DNA of 64,000 nt, taken from positions 5,235,501-5,299,500 of the forward strand of contig NZ_CP029078.1 of the NCBI RefSeq assembly GCF_005222485.1, in the 5' to 3' direction. The translations under genes and the position numbers were made by a program. The notes under the pieces are model-generated. The model saw only the letters and a list, made by a program, of their open reading frames with translations. It did no database searches and was not told where the DNA came from. Positions 40,154 to 49,321 of the stretch are shown piece by piece; position 1 is the first letter of the stretch, and each line of letters begins with the position of its first letter. Source of the DNA: Streptomyces griseoviridis. GTDB lineage: Bacteria > Actinomycetota > Actinomycetes > Streptomycetales > Streptomycetaceae.

Positions 40154-40191
40154 GGGTAAGGGGTGCTCGCCATTGCGAGCGCCCCTTACCC
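40154..40191 (+). terminator. Terminator after hadAB
   Basis: GGGTAAGGGGTGCTCGC pairs with GCGAGCGCCCCTTACCC (17 bp, one mismatch) around a CATT loop. Confidence 0.85.
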
Positions 40192-40301
40192 GATCGCCTT
40201 CCGCCTCGGACGCCCCTTCGTGCCGCCCCCGCCTCGGACGCCCCCTCGCGCCGCTCCGCGGAAGCCCTTCGTGATCGCCTCCCACCCCGTGATACCTCCC
40301 C

Positions 40302-40331
40302 TTGACGTAGTTAGTGAGTGAGTACTAATTT
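40302..40331 (+). promoter_or_regulatory. tetR promoter with overlapping operator
   Basis: TTGACG and TAATTT are 18 bp apart. The operator GTTAGT-N8-ACTAAT (40310-40329) fills the spacer and -10. The -10 ends about 7 nt before the ATG at 40338, so the mRNA should be leaderless. The same GTTAGT-N8-ACTAA box precedes the MFS gene. Confidence 0.7.
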
Positions 40332-40337
40332 TCTCGC

Positions 40338-40910
40338 ATGGTCAGGATGAGCGCCGAAGAGAGGCGTGAGAGCGTCATCCGCGCGGCGACCACCGAGTTC
40401 GCCCGCGGTGGGTACTACGGCACGTCGACCGAGGCGATCGCCAAGCGGGTCGGGGTCTCGCAGCCCTATCTCTTCCGTCTCTTCCCCGGCAAGAAGGCGC
40501 TCTTCCTCGCGGTGGTCCAGCGGTGCATGGACGACCTCGTGCAGCTCTTCGAGGAGGCGGGCGAAGGGCTGGAGGGTGAAGAGGCGCACCACGAGATCGG
40601 CAACGCCTACACCAGGGTCATCAGCGAGCGGCCCGAACAACTGCTCATGCAGATGCAGATGTACGTCGCGGTCGCCGCCGCCGAGCAGGCGGGCGACCGG
40701 GAGCTGGGCGAGGCCGTGCGGAGCGGGTGGATGCGCCTGTGGGACACCGTGCACCTGCCGCTCGGCGCCGAGGTCGAGGAGACGACGACCTTCATGGCGT
40801 ACGGCATGCTCATCAACTGCCTGGTCGCCATGGGGTTCCCGCCCGATCACCGGGTCTGGGAGGGGCTGTCGCCCGCGGCGCTGACCGACCGGGGCAAGCG
40901 GAAGCCGTGA
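40338..40910 (+). CDS. TetR family repressor
   Basis: A 190-residue repressor. The N-terminal TetR helix-turn-helix lies at about residues 24-45 (TSTEAIAKRVGVSQPYLFRLFPGKKALF); the rest is the ligand and dimer domain (LLMQMQMYVAVAAAEQAG). It sits upstream of an MFS exporter and both genes have the same inverted-repeat operator, so it most likely represses itself and the exporter until a drug or metabolite binds. The ATG at 40338 fits a leaderless transcript; 40347 is an alternative. Confidence 0.93.
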   Translation: MVRMSAEERRESVIRAATTEFARGGYYGTSTEAIAKRVGVSQPYLFRLFPGKKALFLAVVQRCMDDLVQLFEEAGEGLEGEEAHHEIGNAYTRVISERPEQLLMQMQMYVAVAAAEQAGDRELGEAVRSGWMRLWDTVHLPLGAEVEETTTFMAYGMLINCLVAMGFPPDHRVWEGLSPAALTDRGKRKP

Positions 40911-41033
40911 CGGACGTCCTGACGTGACCGCGACGGCGGACGGGTCGGGCGCGGGAGGCGGCGGGACGGTAAGGCGCGGCGCGGTACGGAACCGGGAAGG
41001 CGGCGGTGTGGCCGCCGTTCCCTGTCCAGGAAA

Positions 41034-41053
41034 GTTAGTCATCAATTACTAAC
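41034..41053 (+). promoter_or_regulatory. TetR operator upstream of the MFS gene
   Basis: GTTAGT-N8-ACTAAC, a perfect inverted repeat with the same spacing as the box over the tetR promoter, ends 21 nt before the MFS start. Confidence 0.7.
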
Positions 41054-41074
41054 CGAACGCTCTCTGGGGGAGAG

Positions 41075-42523
41075 ATGTCAGAGCAGACCGCACATCGCGG
41101 GGGAACCGTCTGGGCCCTCGTCATCACCAGCGTCGCCGGATTCATGGCGGCCCTCGACAACCTCGTCGTCACCACCGCGCTGCCCTCCATCCGCGAGGAC
41201 CTGGGCGGCGCGCTGGACGACCTGGAATGGACCGTGAGCGCCTACACGCTCACCTTCGCCGTGCTGCTGATGTTCGGCGCGGCCCTCGGCGACCGCTTCG
41301 GGCGCCGCCGGATGCTCCTGGTCGGACTCACTGTCTTCACCGGCGCGTCCGCCGCCGCGGCCCTGTCCTCCGGCATCGACGGCCTGATCGCCGCCCGCGC
41401 GGTCCAGGGCGTCGGCGCGGCCATCATGATGCCGCTGACGCTCACCCTGCTGACGGCCGCCGTGCCGGTCGCCAAGCGCGGGATGGCGTACGGCATCTGG
41501 GGCGCCGTCAACGGCCTCGCGGTCGCCTCGGGACCCCTCATCGGCGGCAGCCTCACCGAGCACATCTCCTGGCACTGGATCTTCTGGCTGAACGTCCCGC
41601 TCGGCCTCGCCCTGCTGCCGCTCGCCCGGCTGCGCCTCGCCGAGTCGTTCGGCACCGGGGCACCGCTCGACGTCCCCGGCACCCTGCTCGCCAGCGGCGG
41701 CCTCTTCGGTGTCCTCTACGGCCTGGTGCGCGGCCCCGTCGTCGGCTGGACCGGGTCCCTGGTGCTGACCGGCCTGATCGCGGGCGGCGCCCTGCTCGTC
41801 GCCTTCGTCGGCTACAGCGTCCGCGCCAAGAACCCGATGCTCCCCATGCGGCTGTTCCGCTCCCGCGCCTTCTCCGGCATCAACGCGGCGAGCCTGCTGA
41901 TGTTCCTCGGCATGTTCGGGTCGATCTTCCTGCTCAGCCAGTACATGCAGGGCGTGCTCGGCTACTCGCCCACCGAGGCGGGGCTGCGGATGCTGCCCTG
42001 GACCGGCATGCCCATGCTCGTCGCGCCGATCGCCGGGATCCTCTCCGACCGCGTCGGCGGCCGGCCCGTGGTCGCCGTCGGCCTCTTCCTCCAGGCCGTC
42101 GGCCTCGGCTGGATGGCCGCCGTGGTCACCGCCGACGCGAGCTACGCCAGCCAACTGCCCGCCCTGATCGTCAGCGGCGTCGGCATGGGGCTGTTCTTCG
42201 CCCCCGCGGCCAACCTGGTCATGTCCAGTGTCCTGCCCACCGAACAGGGCATCGCGTCCGGCGCCAACAACGCCCTGCGCGAGGTCGGCGGCGCCCTCGG
42301 CATCGCCGTCATGGCGTCGATCTTCTCCGCCCAGGGCGGCTATGAGTCCGGGCAGACCTTCGTGGACGGCCTCAAGCCGGCGCTGGTCACCGGCTCCGCG
42401 ATCGTCGTCCTCGCCGCGGTGGCCGCCCTGCTGATCCCGGTCACGGGCGGCGCCGCCCGGGTCGAGCGGGCCGGGAGCCCGGACGGCCGGGCGGAACCCT
42501 CGCTGGAGAAGGCCGCCTCCTGA
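41075..42523 (+). CDS. MFS efflux transporter (DHA2-like)
   Basis: A 482-residue transporter with about 14 hydrophobic segments. Typical drug-export motifs are seen: TALPSIREDLGG early, motif A GAALGDRFGRRRML at about 68-81, RAVQGVGAAIMMP and SGPLIGGSLTEHISWHWIFWLNVPLG. GGGGGAGAG precedes the ATG. It is controlled by the adjacent TetR protein through a shared operator (inference from sequence). The substrate is unknown; relatives export antibiotics or dyes. Confidence 0.93.
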   Translation: MSEQTAHRGGTVWALVITSVAGFMAALDNLVVTTALPSIREDLGGALDDLEWTVSAYTLTFAVLLMFGAALGDRFGRRRMLLVGLTVFTGASAAAALSSGIDGLIAARAVQGVGAAIMMPLTLTLLTAAVPVAKRGMAYGIWGAVNGLAVASGPLIGGSLTEHISWHWIFWLNVPLGLALLPLARLRLAESFGTGAPLDVPGTLLASGGLFGVLYGLVRGPVVGWTGSLVLTGLIAGGALLVAFVGYSVRAKNPMLPMRLFRSRAFSGINAASLLMFLGMFGSIFLLSQYMQGVLGYSPTEAGLRMLPWTGMPMLVAPIAGILSDRVGGRPVVAVGLFLQAVGLGWMAAVVTADASYASQLPALIVSGVGMGLFFAPAANLVMSSVLPTEQGIASGANNALREVGGALGIAVMASIFSAQGGYESGQTFVDGLKPALVTGSAIVVLAAVAALLIPVTGGAARVERAGSPDGRAEPSLEKAAS

Positions 42524-42537
42524 CCGGCGGGCAACGG

Positions 42538-42587
42538 CACGCGCGCGTACGGCCCCGCACCCTCCCGCGGGGCCGTACGCGCGCGTG
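42538..42587 (+). terminator. 21-bp perfect inverted repeat after the MFS gene
   Basis: Arms 42538-42558 and 42567-42587 are perfectly complementary around an 8-nt loop, 14 nt after the stop. It lies 59 nt before murB, so it separates the two transcripts. Confidence 0.85.
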
Positions 42588-42645
42588 GCCGCGCCCCCGG
42601 GCGGGCCAGGCGCCGCTGTCAGTGGCGTCTCGTAGTCTTGGGCGC

Positions 42646-43701
42646 GTGCAGGAACTCCACGATGCCCCCCTCGCCCCGCTGACCACCTTCCGGCTGGGCG
42701 GTCCCGCCGACCGGCTGGTCACCGCGACGAGCGACGACGAGGTGATCGCCGCCGTCCGCGAGGCCGACGACAGCGGCACCCCGCTGCTCCTGATCGGCGG
42801 CGGGTCGAACCTCGTCGTCGGCGACAAGGGCTTCGCGGGCACCGCCCTGGTCGTCGCCACCCGGGGCTTCACCCTGGACGGCACCCTGCTCGAGCTGGCC
42901 GCGGGCGAGGTGTGGTCCGACGCCGTCGCCCGCACCGTCGAGGCCGGGCTCGCCGGTGTCGAGTGCCTGGCGGGCATCCCCGGCTCGGCGGGCGCGACAC
43001 CGATCCAGAACGTGGGGGCGTACGGCCAGGAGGTCTCCTCGACGATCACCGAGGTGGTCGCCTACGACCGCACCACCCGCGAGCGGGTCACCCTGACGAA
43101 CGAACAGTGCGCGTTCTCCTACCGGCACAGCCGCTTCAAGGCCGACCCCGAGCGGTACGTCGTGCTGCGGGTCCGGTACCGCCTCGAGGACGCGGGCGGT
43201 CTGTCCGCGCCCCTCAAGTACGCCGAGACGGCAAGGGCGTTGGGGGTGGAGCCGGGCGACCGCGTCCCGCTCGACGCCGCCCGCGACACGGTGCTGAAGC
43301 TGCGGGCCGGGAAGGGCATGGTGCTCGACCCCGAGGACCACGACACCTGGTCGGCCGGCTCCTTCTTCACCAACCCGATCCTCACCGACACCGCCTTTGC
43401 CGCGTTCCACGCGCGCGTACGGGAGCGCCTCGGAGACGGCGTGCTGCCGCCGGCGTACCCGGCGGGGGAGGGGCACACCAAGACCTCGGCGGCCTGGCTG
43501 ATCGACAAGGCCGGCTTCGCCAAGGGCTACGGCACCGGGCCCGCCCGCATCTCCACCAAGCACACCCTCGCCCTCACCAACCGGGGCGCGGCCACCACCG
43601 AGGACCTCCTCGCGCTCGCCCGCGAGGTCGTCGCGGGCGTCCACGAGGCGTTCGGCGTCACCCTCGTCAACGAACCGGTGACGGTCGGCGTCAGCCTCTG
43701 A
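42646..43701 (+). CDS. murB: UDP-N-acetylenolpyruvoylglucosamine reductase
   Basis: A 351-residue cytoplasmic FAD enzyme that reduces UDP-GlcNAc-enolpyruvate to UDP-MurNAc in peptidoglycan synthesis. FAD-binding motifs GGGSNLVVGDKGF (about 45-57) and GIPGSAGATPIQNVGAYGQEV (about 110-130) are present, as are SAGSFFTNP (catalytic Ser) and the C-terminal HTKTSAAWLIDKAGFAKG. The GTG at 42646 gives MQELHDAPLAPLTTFRLGG. No RBS is seen and a TAGTCT hexamer lies 7 nt upstream, so it may be leaderless. Confidence 0.95.
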   Translation: MQELHDAPLAPLTTFRLGGPADRLVTATSDDEVIAAVREADDSGTPLLLIGGGSNLVVGDKGFAGTALVVATRGFTLDGTLLELAAGEVWSDAVARTVEAGLAGVECLAGIPGSAGATPIQNVGAYGQEVSSTITEVVAYDRTTRERVTLTNEQCAFSYRHSRFKADPERYVVLRVRYRLEDAGGLSAPLKYAETARALGVEPGDRVPLDAARDTVLKLRAGKGMVLDPEDHDTWSAGSFFTNPILTDTAFAAFHARVRERLGDGVLPPAYPAGEGHTKTSAAWLIDKAGFAKGYGTGPARISTKHTLALTNRGAATTEDLLALAREVVAGVHEAFGVTLVNEPVTVGVSL

Positions 43702-43763
43702 GGTCCCGCTCGCCGGCGGCCTTCGGACTCCGCTCGGCGGCCTCCGGGGCCCGTCCGGCGGGG

Positions 43764-44380
43764 TCAGTACGCCACGCCGACGCCCCGGCCCACCGTCGCT
43801 GGTCATCGCCAGCATCGCGTGGGCCACGTCCGCGCGGCCGATGAAGCGGCCCCTGGGCGGGAAACCGCCGACGACCGTGCGGTAGCGGGCGGTCCTGGAG
43901 GCGCGGCGGGCGGACCACCGTCCACTCCGTGCCGCTGGCCGCCACCTCCGCCTCCAGCGCGCGCAGATCGGCGTACACGTCCTTCAGGACCGCGGAGACC
44001 ACCCCGCGCACCGCGCGGTCCAGGACGCCCTCGCCGCTCTCCGGGGCCGGGCCGATCGGGCCCGCCGTCACCACCAGCAGCCGCCGCGTCCCCTCGTCCG
44101 CCATGGCCGTGAGCACCGTGCGCGTCAGCCGGGTCGCGGCCCCCGCCTCCGCGCGGCTGCGGGCGCCGAGGCCGGAGAGGACCGCGTCCCGGCCCGCGAC
44201 GGCCGGGCGCACCGCGGCCGGGTCGGTGAGGTCCGCGCGGACCACGTCGAGACGGTCGCCCGTCACCGGCAGCCGCGCGGGGTCCCGCACCACCGCGGTG
44301 ACCGTGTGGCCGGCGTCCAGGGCCTGGCGGACGATCTCCTGGCCGATGCCGCCGGTGGCGCCGAAGACGGTGAGGTTCAT
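43764..44380 (-). pseudogene. Frameshifted NAD(P)-binding SDR (NmrA-like)
   Basis: Reads well from MNLTVFGATGGIGQEIVRQA (Rossmann loop GATGGIG) through GTEWTVVRPPRLQDRP at about residue 185, then the frame is lost. The expected continuation (RYRTVVGGFPPRGRFIGRADVAHAMLAM) is found in a second frame, and the family ending RGVGVAY plus stop (43764-43766) in a third. Two small indels are needed. If read straight, the first frame runs to 43691 with an Arg/Pro-rich end overlapping the murB stop, which looks unnatural. Sequencing error is an alternative to real decay. Confidence 0.75.
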
Positions 44381-44405
44381 GGGGGCTCCTGTGGTGGGTG
44401 GGGGC

Positions 44406-45443
44406 TCAGGCCGGTCGGGCCAGCCAGGCGTCCGCCCCGGCCAGCAGCTTCGCCTTGACGTCCTCGGGGGCCGCCGACGCGCGCACCGACTGGCGGGCCA
44501 GCTCCGCCAACTGCGCGTCCGTGAAGGCGTGGTGGCGGCGGGCGATCTCGTACTGGGCGGCCAGCCGGGAGCCGAAGAGGAGCGGGTCGTCCGCGCCGAG
44601 GGCCAGCGGGACACCCGCGTCGAACAGGGTGCGCAGCGGCACGTCCTCGGGCTTCTCGTAGACGCCGAGGGCGACGTTCGACGCCGGGCAGACCTCGCAG
44701 GTCACGTTCCGGTCGGCCAGCCGCTTCAGCAGCCGCGGGTCCTCGGCGGCCCGCACGCCGTGGCCGATCCTGGCCGCGTGCAGATCGTCGAGGCAGTCGC
44801 GCACCGACGCGGGGCCTGTCAGCTCGCCGCCGTGCGGGGCCGACAGCAGGCCGCCCTCCCGGGCGATGTGGAAGGCGCGGTCGAAGTCCCGTGCCATGCC
44901 GCGCCGTTCGTCGTTCGACAGGCCGAAGCCGACCACGCCCTGGTCGGCGTAGCGCACCGCGAGCCTGGCCAGCGTACGTGCCTCGAGCGGGTGCTTCATC
45001 CGGTTCGCGGCGACCAGCACCCGCATCCCGAGCCCGGTCTCCCGCGACGTCGTCGCGACCGCGTCCAGGATGATCTCCAGCGCCGGGATCAGCCCGCCCA
45101 GACGGGGGGCGTACGAGGTCGGGTCGACCTGGATCTCCAGCCACCCCGAGCCGTCCTTGACGTCCTCCTCGGCGGCCTCGCGCACCAGCCGTCCGATGTC
45201 CTCGGGCTCGCGCACACAGGACCGGGCGGCGTCGTACAGGCGCTGGAAGCGGAACCAGCCCCGTTCGTCGGTGGCCCGCAGCCGCGGCGGTTCCCCGCCG
45301 GTCAGCGCCTCGGTGAGGGCGTCGGGCAGCCGGACGCCGTACTTGTCGGCCAGTTCGAGGACGGTGCCGGGCCGCATCGAACCGGTGAAGTGCAGATGCA
45401 GATGGGCCTTCGGCAGCTCAGAGACATCACGTACACGCTCCAT
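44406..45443 (-). CDS. add: Adenosine deaminase
   Basis: A 345-residue zinc enzyme that deaminates adenosine or deoxyadenosine. Active-site stretches: LPKAHLHLHFTGSMRP (zinc His pair, residues about 10-25), SAPHGGEL (catalytic Glu), GHGVRA, CPASNVALGVY and LGADDPLLFGS (zinc Asp). The ATG at 45443 is chosen over a longer frame from 45563 that would start inside a terminator. It lies downstream of the aminotransferase gene on the same strand but behind a strong terminator. Confidence 0.94.
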   Translation of the reverse strand: MERVRDVSELPKAHLHLHFTGSMRPGTVLELADKYGVRLPDALTEALTGGEPPRLRATDERGWFRFQRLYDAARSCVREPEDIGRLVREAAEEDVKDGSGWLEIQVDPTSYAPRLGGLIPALEIILDAVATTSRETGLGMRVLVAANRMKHPLEARTLARLAVRYADQGVVGFGLSNDERRGMARDFDRAFHIAREGGLLSAPHGGELTGPASVRDCLDDLHAARIGHGVRAAEDPRLLKRLADRNVTCEVCPASNVALGVYEKPEDVPLRTLFDAGVPLALGADDPLLFGSRLAAQYEIARRHHAFTDAQLAELARQSVRASAAPEDVKAKLLAGADAWLARPA

Positions 45444-45521
45444 CCCAAGATCCTGCCGCACCCGCGGGCCCTCCCGGTACCCGATTCCCCGGACGTGGTC
45501 CGGCTCGCACGGAGAAACGAC

Positions 45522-45561
45522 GCGGGGCGGCGGCCACTCACCCGAGTGGCCACCGCCCCGC
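45522..45561 (-). terminator. Terminator between aminotransferase and add
   Basis: GCGGGGCGGCGGCCACTC pairs with GAGTGGCCACCGCCCCGC (18 bp, one mismatch) around a 4-nt loop, directly after the aminotransferase stop on the minus strand. Confidence 0.9.
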
Positions 45562-45577
45562 ACGCTCGCGTGGAGCG

Positions 45578-46804
45578 TCAGCTCCTGGCCTCGGCCAGCA
45601 GCTTCTGGATCCGGCTGACGCCCTCGACGAGATCCTCGTCACCCAGGGCGTACGACAGCCGCAGATAGCCCGGGGTGCCGAAGGCCTCACCGGGAACGAC
45701 GGCGACCTCGACCTCCTCCAGGATCAGCGCGGCCAGCTCGACCGAGTTCGCGGGGCGCCTGCCGCGGATCTCCTTGCCGAGCAGCTCCTTCACCGACGGG
45801 TACGCGTAGAACGCGCCCTCGGGCTCGGGGCAGAGCACGCCGTCGATCTCGTTGAGCATCCGCACGATCGTGGTGCGGCGGCGGTCGAAGGCCTCGCGCA
45901 TCTCGGCGACGGCGGACAGGTCGCCCGAGACGGCGGCGAGGGCGGCCACCTGCGCCACGTTCGAGACGTTCGAGGTGGCGTGCGACTGGAGGTTGGTGGC
46001 GGCCTTGACGATGTCCTTGGGGCCGATCAACCAGCCCACCCGCCAGCCCGTCATGGCGTACGTCTTGGCGACGCCGTTGACGACGATCGTCCGGTCGGCC
46101 AGCTCGGGCACCACCACGGGCAGCGAGTGGAACTCGGCTTCGCCGTAGACCAGGTGCTCGTAGATCTCGTCGGTCAGGACCCACAGGCCCTTCTCGGCGG
46201 CCCAGCGGCCGATCTCCTCGATCTGCGCGCGCGAGTAGACGGCGCCGGTCGGGTTGGAGGGGGAGACGAAGAGGAGCACCTTCGTGCGCTCGGTGCGGGC
46301 CGCCTCCAGCTGCTCGACGGAGACGCGGTAGCCGGTCGTCTCGTCCGCGACGACCTCCACCGGGACACCGCCGGCCAGCCGGATCGACTCCGGGTACGTC
46401 GTCCAGTACGGCGCCGGGACGATGACCTCGTCGCCCGGGTCGAGGATCGCCGCGAAGGCCTCGTAGATGGCCTGCTTGCCGCCGTTGGTCACCAGGACCT
46501 GCGACGGGTCGACCTCGTACCCGGAGTCGCGCAGCGTCTTCGCGGCGATCGCGGCCTTCAGCTCCGGCAGCCCGCCGGCCGGGGTGTACCGGTGGTACTT
46601 CGGGTTCTTGCAGGCCTCGACGGCCGCGTCGACGATGTAACCGGGGGTCGGGAAGTCCGGTTCACCGGCGCCGAAGCCGATCACCGGACGCCCGGCGGCC
46701 TTGAGGGCCTTCGCCTTGGCGTCCACGGCGAGAGTGGCGGACTCGGAGATCGCGCCGACTCGGGCGGAGACCCGGCGCTCGGTGGGAGGGGTTGCAGCGC
46801 TCAT
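45578..46804 (-). CDS. aspC: Pyridoxal-phosphate aspartate-type aminotransferase
   Basis: A 408-residue class I aminotransferase. [15 protein letters not shown] (about 73-87), the PLP phosphate loop [22 protein letters not shown] (about 181-191), [11 protein letters not shown] and catalytic K247 in [17 protein letters not shown] are intact. It transfers amino groups between aspartate/glutamate and oxoacids; subgroup Ib by pattern, so some prephenate activity is possible. It is divergent from tRNA-Trp, with a 283-bp gap that holds no gene. Confidence 0.92.
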   Translation of the reverse strand: MSAATPPTERRVSARVGAISESATLAVDAKAKALKAAGRPVIGFGAGEPDFPTPGYIVDAAVEACKNPKYHRYTPAGGLPELKAAIAAKTLRDSGYEVDPSQVLVTNGGKQAIYEAFAAILDPGDEVIVPAPYWTTYPESIRLAGGVPVEVVADETTGYRVSVEQLEAARTERTKVLLFVSPSNPTGAVYSRAQIEEIGRWAAEKGLWVLTDEIYEHLVYGEAEFHSLPVVVPELADRTIVVNGVAKTYAMTGWRVGWLIGPKDIVKAATNLQSHATSNVSNVAQVAALAAVSGDLSAVAEMREAFDRRRTTIVRMLNEIDGVLCPEPEGAFYAYPSVKELLGKEIRGRRPANSVELAALILEEVEVAVVPGEAFGTPGYLRLSYALGDEDLVEGVSRIQKLLAEARS

Positions 46805-47087
46805 GCGCCCATCGTTTCAGACCGGAAACCGGCCCGGCACGCGGGTTTCACAGACTGAACAGGGCGCGGTCACTCACTGAACACGCGTCCGGAATCGGGC
46901 GGTGGCCTGGTGGATCTTCAGGGAGGCTCCCGGCGATCTTCGGCCGCCAAGCCCCCTACGGGCGCTTTCTGTTCGACGAGGGGCCCCGGAGCACGTACAC
47001 TCTCTCCTCGTTGGCCTTCAGCAGCCGCGCCGCACGGGGTGCACACCGAGCACTCGGTCGGATGCGGTACGTTGGGGGGCGCAACAA

Positions 47088-47160
47088 AGGGTCGTAGCTC
47101 AATTGGTAGAGCACCGGTCTCCAAAACCGGCGGTTGGGGGTTCAAGTCCCTCCGGCCCTG
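47088..47160 (+). tRNA. tRNA-Trp(CCA)
   Basis: A 73-nt cloverleaf: acceptor AGGGTCG/CGGCCCT with one G-U type pair, D stem GCTC/GAGC, anticodon stem-loop CCGGT-CTCCAAA-ACCGG (anticodon CCA), T arm GGGGG-TTCAAGT-CCCTC. It stands before secE-nusG, a position conserved in many bacteria. Confidence 0.97.
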
Positions 47161-47268
47161 CTACACACACCTTCGCCAGGATGTGTGCGCATGTACGTAC
47201 AGTAATGCACAGCCGTGCGGCTCCAACCGGGCGCGGCGCGGCCACGACCCGGAATCAGGTGAGGACGA

Positions 47269-47553
47269 ATGGCGGACGCCGTGGGCTCCATCGATACGCC
47301 TGATGCCCAGGACGAGGCGCAGGATTCGAAGAAGGGCCGTAAGGGCGGCAAGCGGGCCAAGAAGGGTCCGCTCAAGAGGCTTGCCCTCTTCTACCGCCAG
47401 GTCATCGCCGAACTCCGCAAGGTCGTCTGGCCGACGCGCAACCAGCTGAGCACGTACACCACCGTGGTGATCGTCTTCGTGGTCATCATGATCGGCCTGG
47501 TGACCGTGATTGACTATGGGCTCAGCCACGCCGCCAAGTACGTCTTCGGCTGA
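47269..47553 (+). CDS. secE: Preprotein translocase subunit SecE
   Basis: A 94-residue membrane subunit of SecYEG. A hydrophilic Lys-rich N-terminus is followed by the SecE motif [20 protein letters not shown] (about 41-60) and one transmembrane helix (about 62-85). GTGAGGA precedes the ATG. It is followed by an intrinsic terminator before nusG. Confidence 0.97.
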   Translation: MADAVGSIDTPDAQDEAQDSKKGRKGGKRAKKGPLKRLALFYRQVIAELRKVVWPTRNQLSTYTTVVIVFVVIMIGLVTVIDYGLSHAAKYVFG

Positions 47554-47566
47554 GCCGAGAGCGAAG

Positions 47567-47592
47567 GGCGCCGAGGTACCCGGCGCCTTTTT
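47567..47592 (+). terminator. Intrinsic terminator between secE and nusG
   Basis: GGCGCCG and CGGCGCC pair around a 7-nt loop and are followed by TTTTT, a textbook intrinsic terminator and unusual here for having a real T-run. Confidence 0.85.
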
Positions 47593-47633
47593 CGCATGTT
47601 CCACCCCTATGTATCCAGGAAGAAGCAGCCATC

Positions 47634-48539
47634 GTGTCTGACCCGAACCTGAACGACTCCCGCGAGCCCGCCAAGGCGGACGATGACGAGCTCGACATCG
47701 TCGAGGGCGCGGACGAGCAGGATGAGTTCGAGGCTGCCGAGGCCGAGGCGGGCGACCCCGCCGAAGAAGCCGCACTGCACGTCGAAAACGTCGAAGACGC
47801 CGAAGAAGCTGAAAACGCCGGGGACTCAGAAGACGCTGAGGCCGCCGACGGCGTCGAAGGCGAGAGCGCCGAGGACGAGACCGCCGACGCCGAAGAGGCC
47901 GAGGAGGAGGAGACCGAGCCGGTCGACCCCGTCCAGGCCCTGCGCGAGGAGCTGCGTGCCCTCCCCGGCGAGTGGTACGTCATCCACACCTACGCCGGTT
48001 ACGAGAACCGCGTGAAGACCAACCTCGAGCAGCGTGCCGTCTCGCTGAACGTCGAGGACTTCATCTTCCAGGCCGAGGTGCCGCAGGAAGAGGTCGCGCA
48101 GATCAAGAACGGCGAGCGCAAGACCATCCGGCAGAACAAGCTCCCCGGATACGTCCTCGTCCGCATGGACCTGACGAACGAGTCCTGGGGTGTCGTCCGC
48201 AACACCCCCGGTGTCACCGGCTTCGTGGGCAACGCCTACGACCCGTACCCGCTGACCCTGGACGAGATCGTCAAGATGCTCGCCCCCGAGGCCGAGGAGA
48301 AGGCGGCCCGCGAGGCGGCCGAGGCCGAGGGCAAGCCGGCGCCGCAGCGCAAGGTCGAGGTCCAGGTCCTCGACTTCGAGGTCGGCGACTCGGTCACCGT
48401 CACGGACGGCCCGTTCGCCACGCTCCAGGCGACCATCAACGAGATCAACCCCGACTCGAAGAAGGTCAAGGGCCTGGTCGAGATCTTCGGCCGCGAGACG
48501 CCGGTCGAGCTGTCGTTCGACCAGATCCAGAAGAACTGA
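47634..48539 (+). CDS. nusG: Transcription elongation factor NusG with acidic extension
   Basis: A 301-residue NusG. Residues 1-105 are a Glu/Asp/Ala-rich acidic extension usual in Streptomyces; the NGN domain begins at [26 protein letters not shown], and the C-terminal KOW domain (about 245-300) contains [38 protein letters not shown]. It binds RNA polymerase and Rho or ribosomal protein S10. GTG start. Confidence 0.96.
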   Translation: MSDPNLNDSREPAKADDDELDIVEGADEQDEFEAAEAEAGDPAEEAALHVENVEDAEEAENAGDSEDAEAADGVEGESAEDETADAEEAEEEETEPVDPVQALREELRALPGEWYVIHTYAGYENRVKTNLEQRAVSLNVEDFIFQAEVPQEEVAQIKNGERKTIRQNKLPGYVLVRMDLTNESWGVVRNTPGVTGFVGNAYDPYPLTLDEIVKMLAPEAEEKAAREAAEAEGKPAPQRKVEVQVLDFEVGDSVTVTDGPFATLQATINEINPDSKKVKGLVEIFGRETPVELSFDQIQKN

Positions 48540-48572
48540 CGAGACCCGGTCCGCCGACCGGGACTCGCGAAC

Positions 48573-48622
48573 AGGGCGCCACGAACCGGGCGGCAGAAGC
48601 CGCCACCGGGTTCTGGCGCCCT
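48573..48622 (+). terminator. Terminator after nusG
   Basis: A long hairpin begins AGGGCGCCA and ends TGGCGCCCTT, with inner GCGGC-AGAA-GCCGC pairing, between nusG and rplK. Confidence 0.8.
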
Positions 48623-48803
48623 TGTCGTCCGCTCACGCCCCGAGCCGCCGACGGAGCGGGACCGCCGCTGAAACCGTCCTGACCTGCTCGATTTCATGGG
48701 TCGGGGTGCTATCGGCTACCGTTGTGCGGTATGCCATCTGCCGGATGATTCATCCATGTGGCGCAGATGGTAACCAACCTCTCAGCAAGGACCCGGAGAG
48801 AGC

Positions 48804-49238
48804 ATGCCTCCCAAGAAGAAGAAGGTCACGGGGCTCATCAAGCTCCAGATCCAGGCCGGCGCCGCCAACCCGGCCCCGCCGGTCGGCCCCGCGCTGGGCC
48901 AGCACGGCGTGAACATCATGGAGTTCTGCAAGGCCTACAACGCCGCGACCGAGTCGCAGCGTGGCTGGGTGATCCCGGTGGAGATCACGGTCTACGAGGA
49001 CCGCTCCTTCACCTTCGTCACCAAGACGCCGCCGGCCGCGAAGATGATCCTCAAGGCCGCGGGCATCGAGAAGGGCTCGGGCGAGCCGCACAAGACCAAG
49101 GTCGCCAAGATCACCCAGGCGCAGGTCCGCGAGATCGCCACGACCAAGCTCCCCGACCTCAACGCCAACGACCTGGACGCCGCCGCGAAGATCATCGCCG
49201 GTACCGCGCGTTCCATGGGCGTCACGGTCGAGGGCTGA
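48804..49238 (+). CDS. rplK: 50S ribosomal protein L11
   Basis: A 144-residue protein that binds the GTPase-associated region of 23S rRNA. N-terminal [37 protein letters not shown] with the Pro residues of the thiopeptide-binding helix, and the C-terminal RNA-binding domain. In Streptomyces its complex with ppGpp synthetase RelA matters for the stringent response. It is followed by rplA. Confidence 0.98.
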   Translation: MPPKKKKVTGLIKLQIQAGAANPAPPVGPALGQHGVNIMEFCKAYNAATESQRGWVIPVEITVYEDRSFTFVTKTPPAAKMILKAAGIEKGSGEPHKTKVAKITQAQVREIATTKLPDLNANDLDAAAKIIAGTARSMGVTVEG

Positions 49239-49321
49239 GCCCCAACTCCCCCGTACATCAGCAGAAGTGGCAGGGCCTGCTCGGCCTGGACCACGACTCC
49301 TAGGAACCACAGGAGAAAGCA

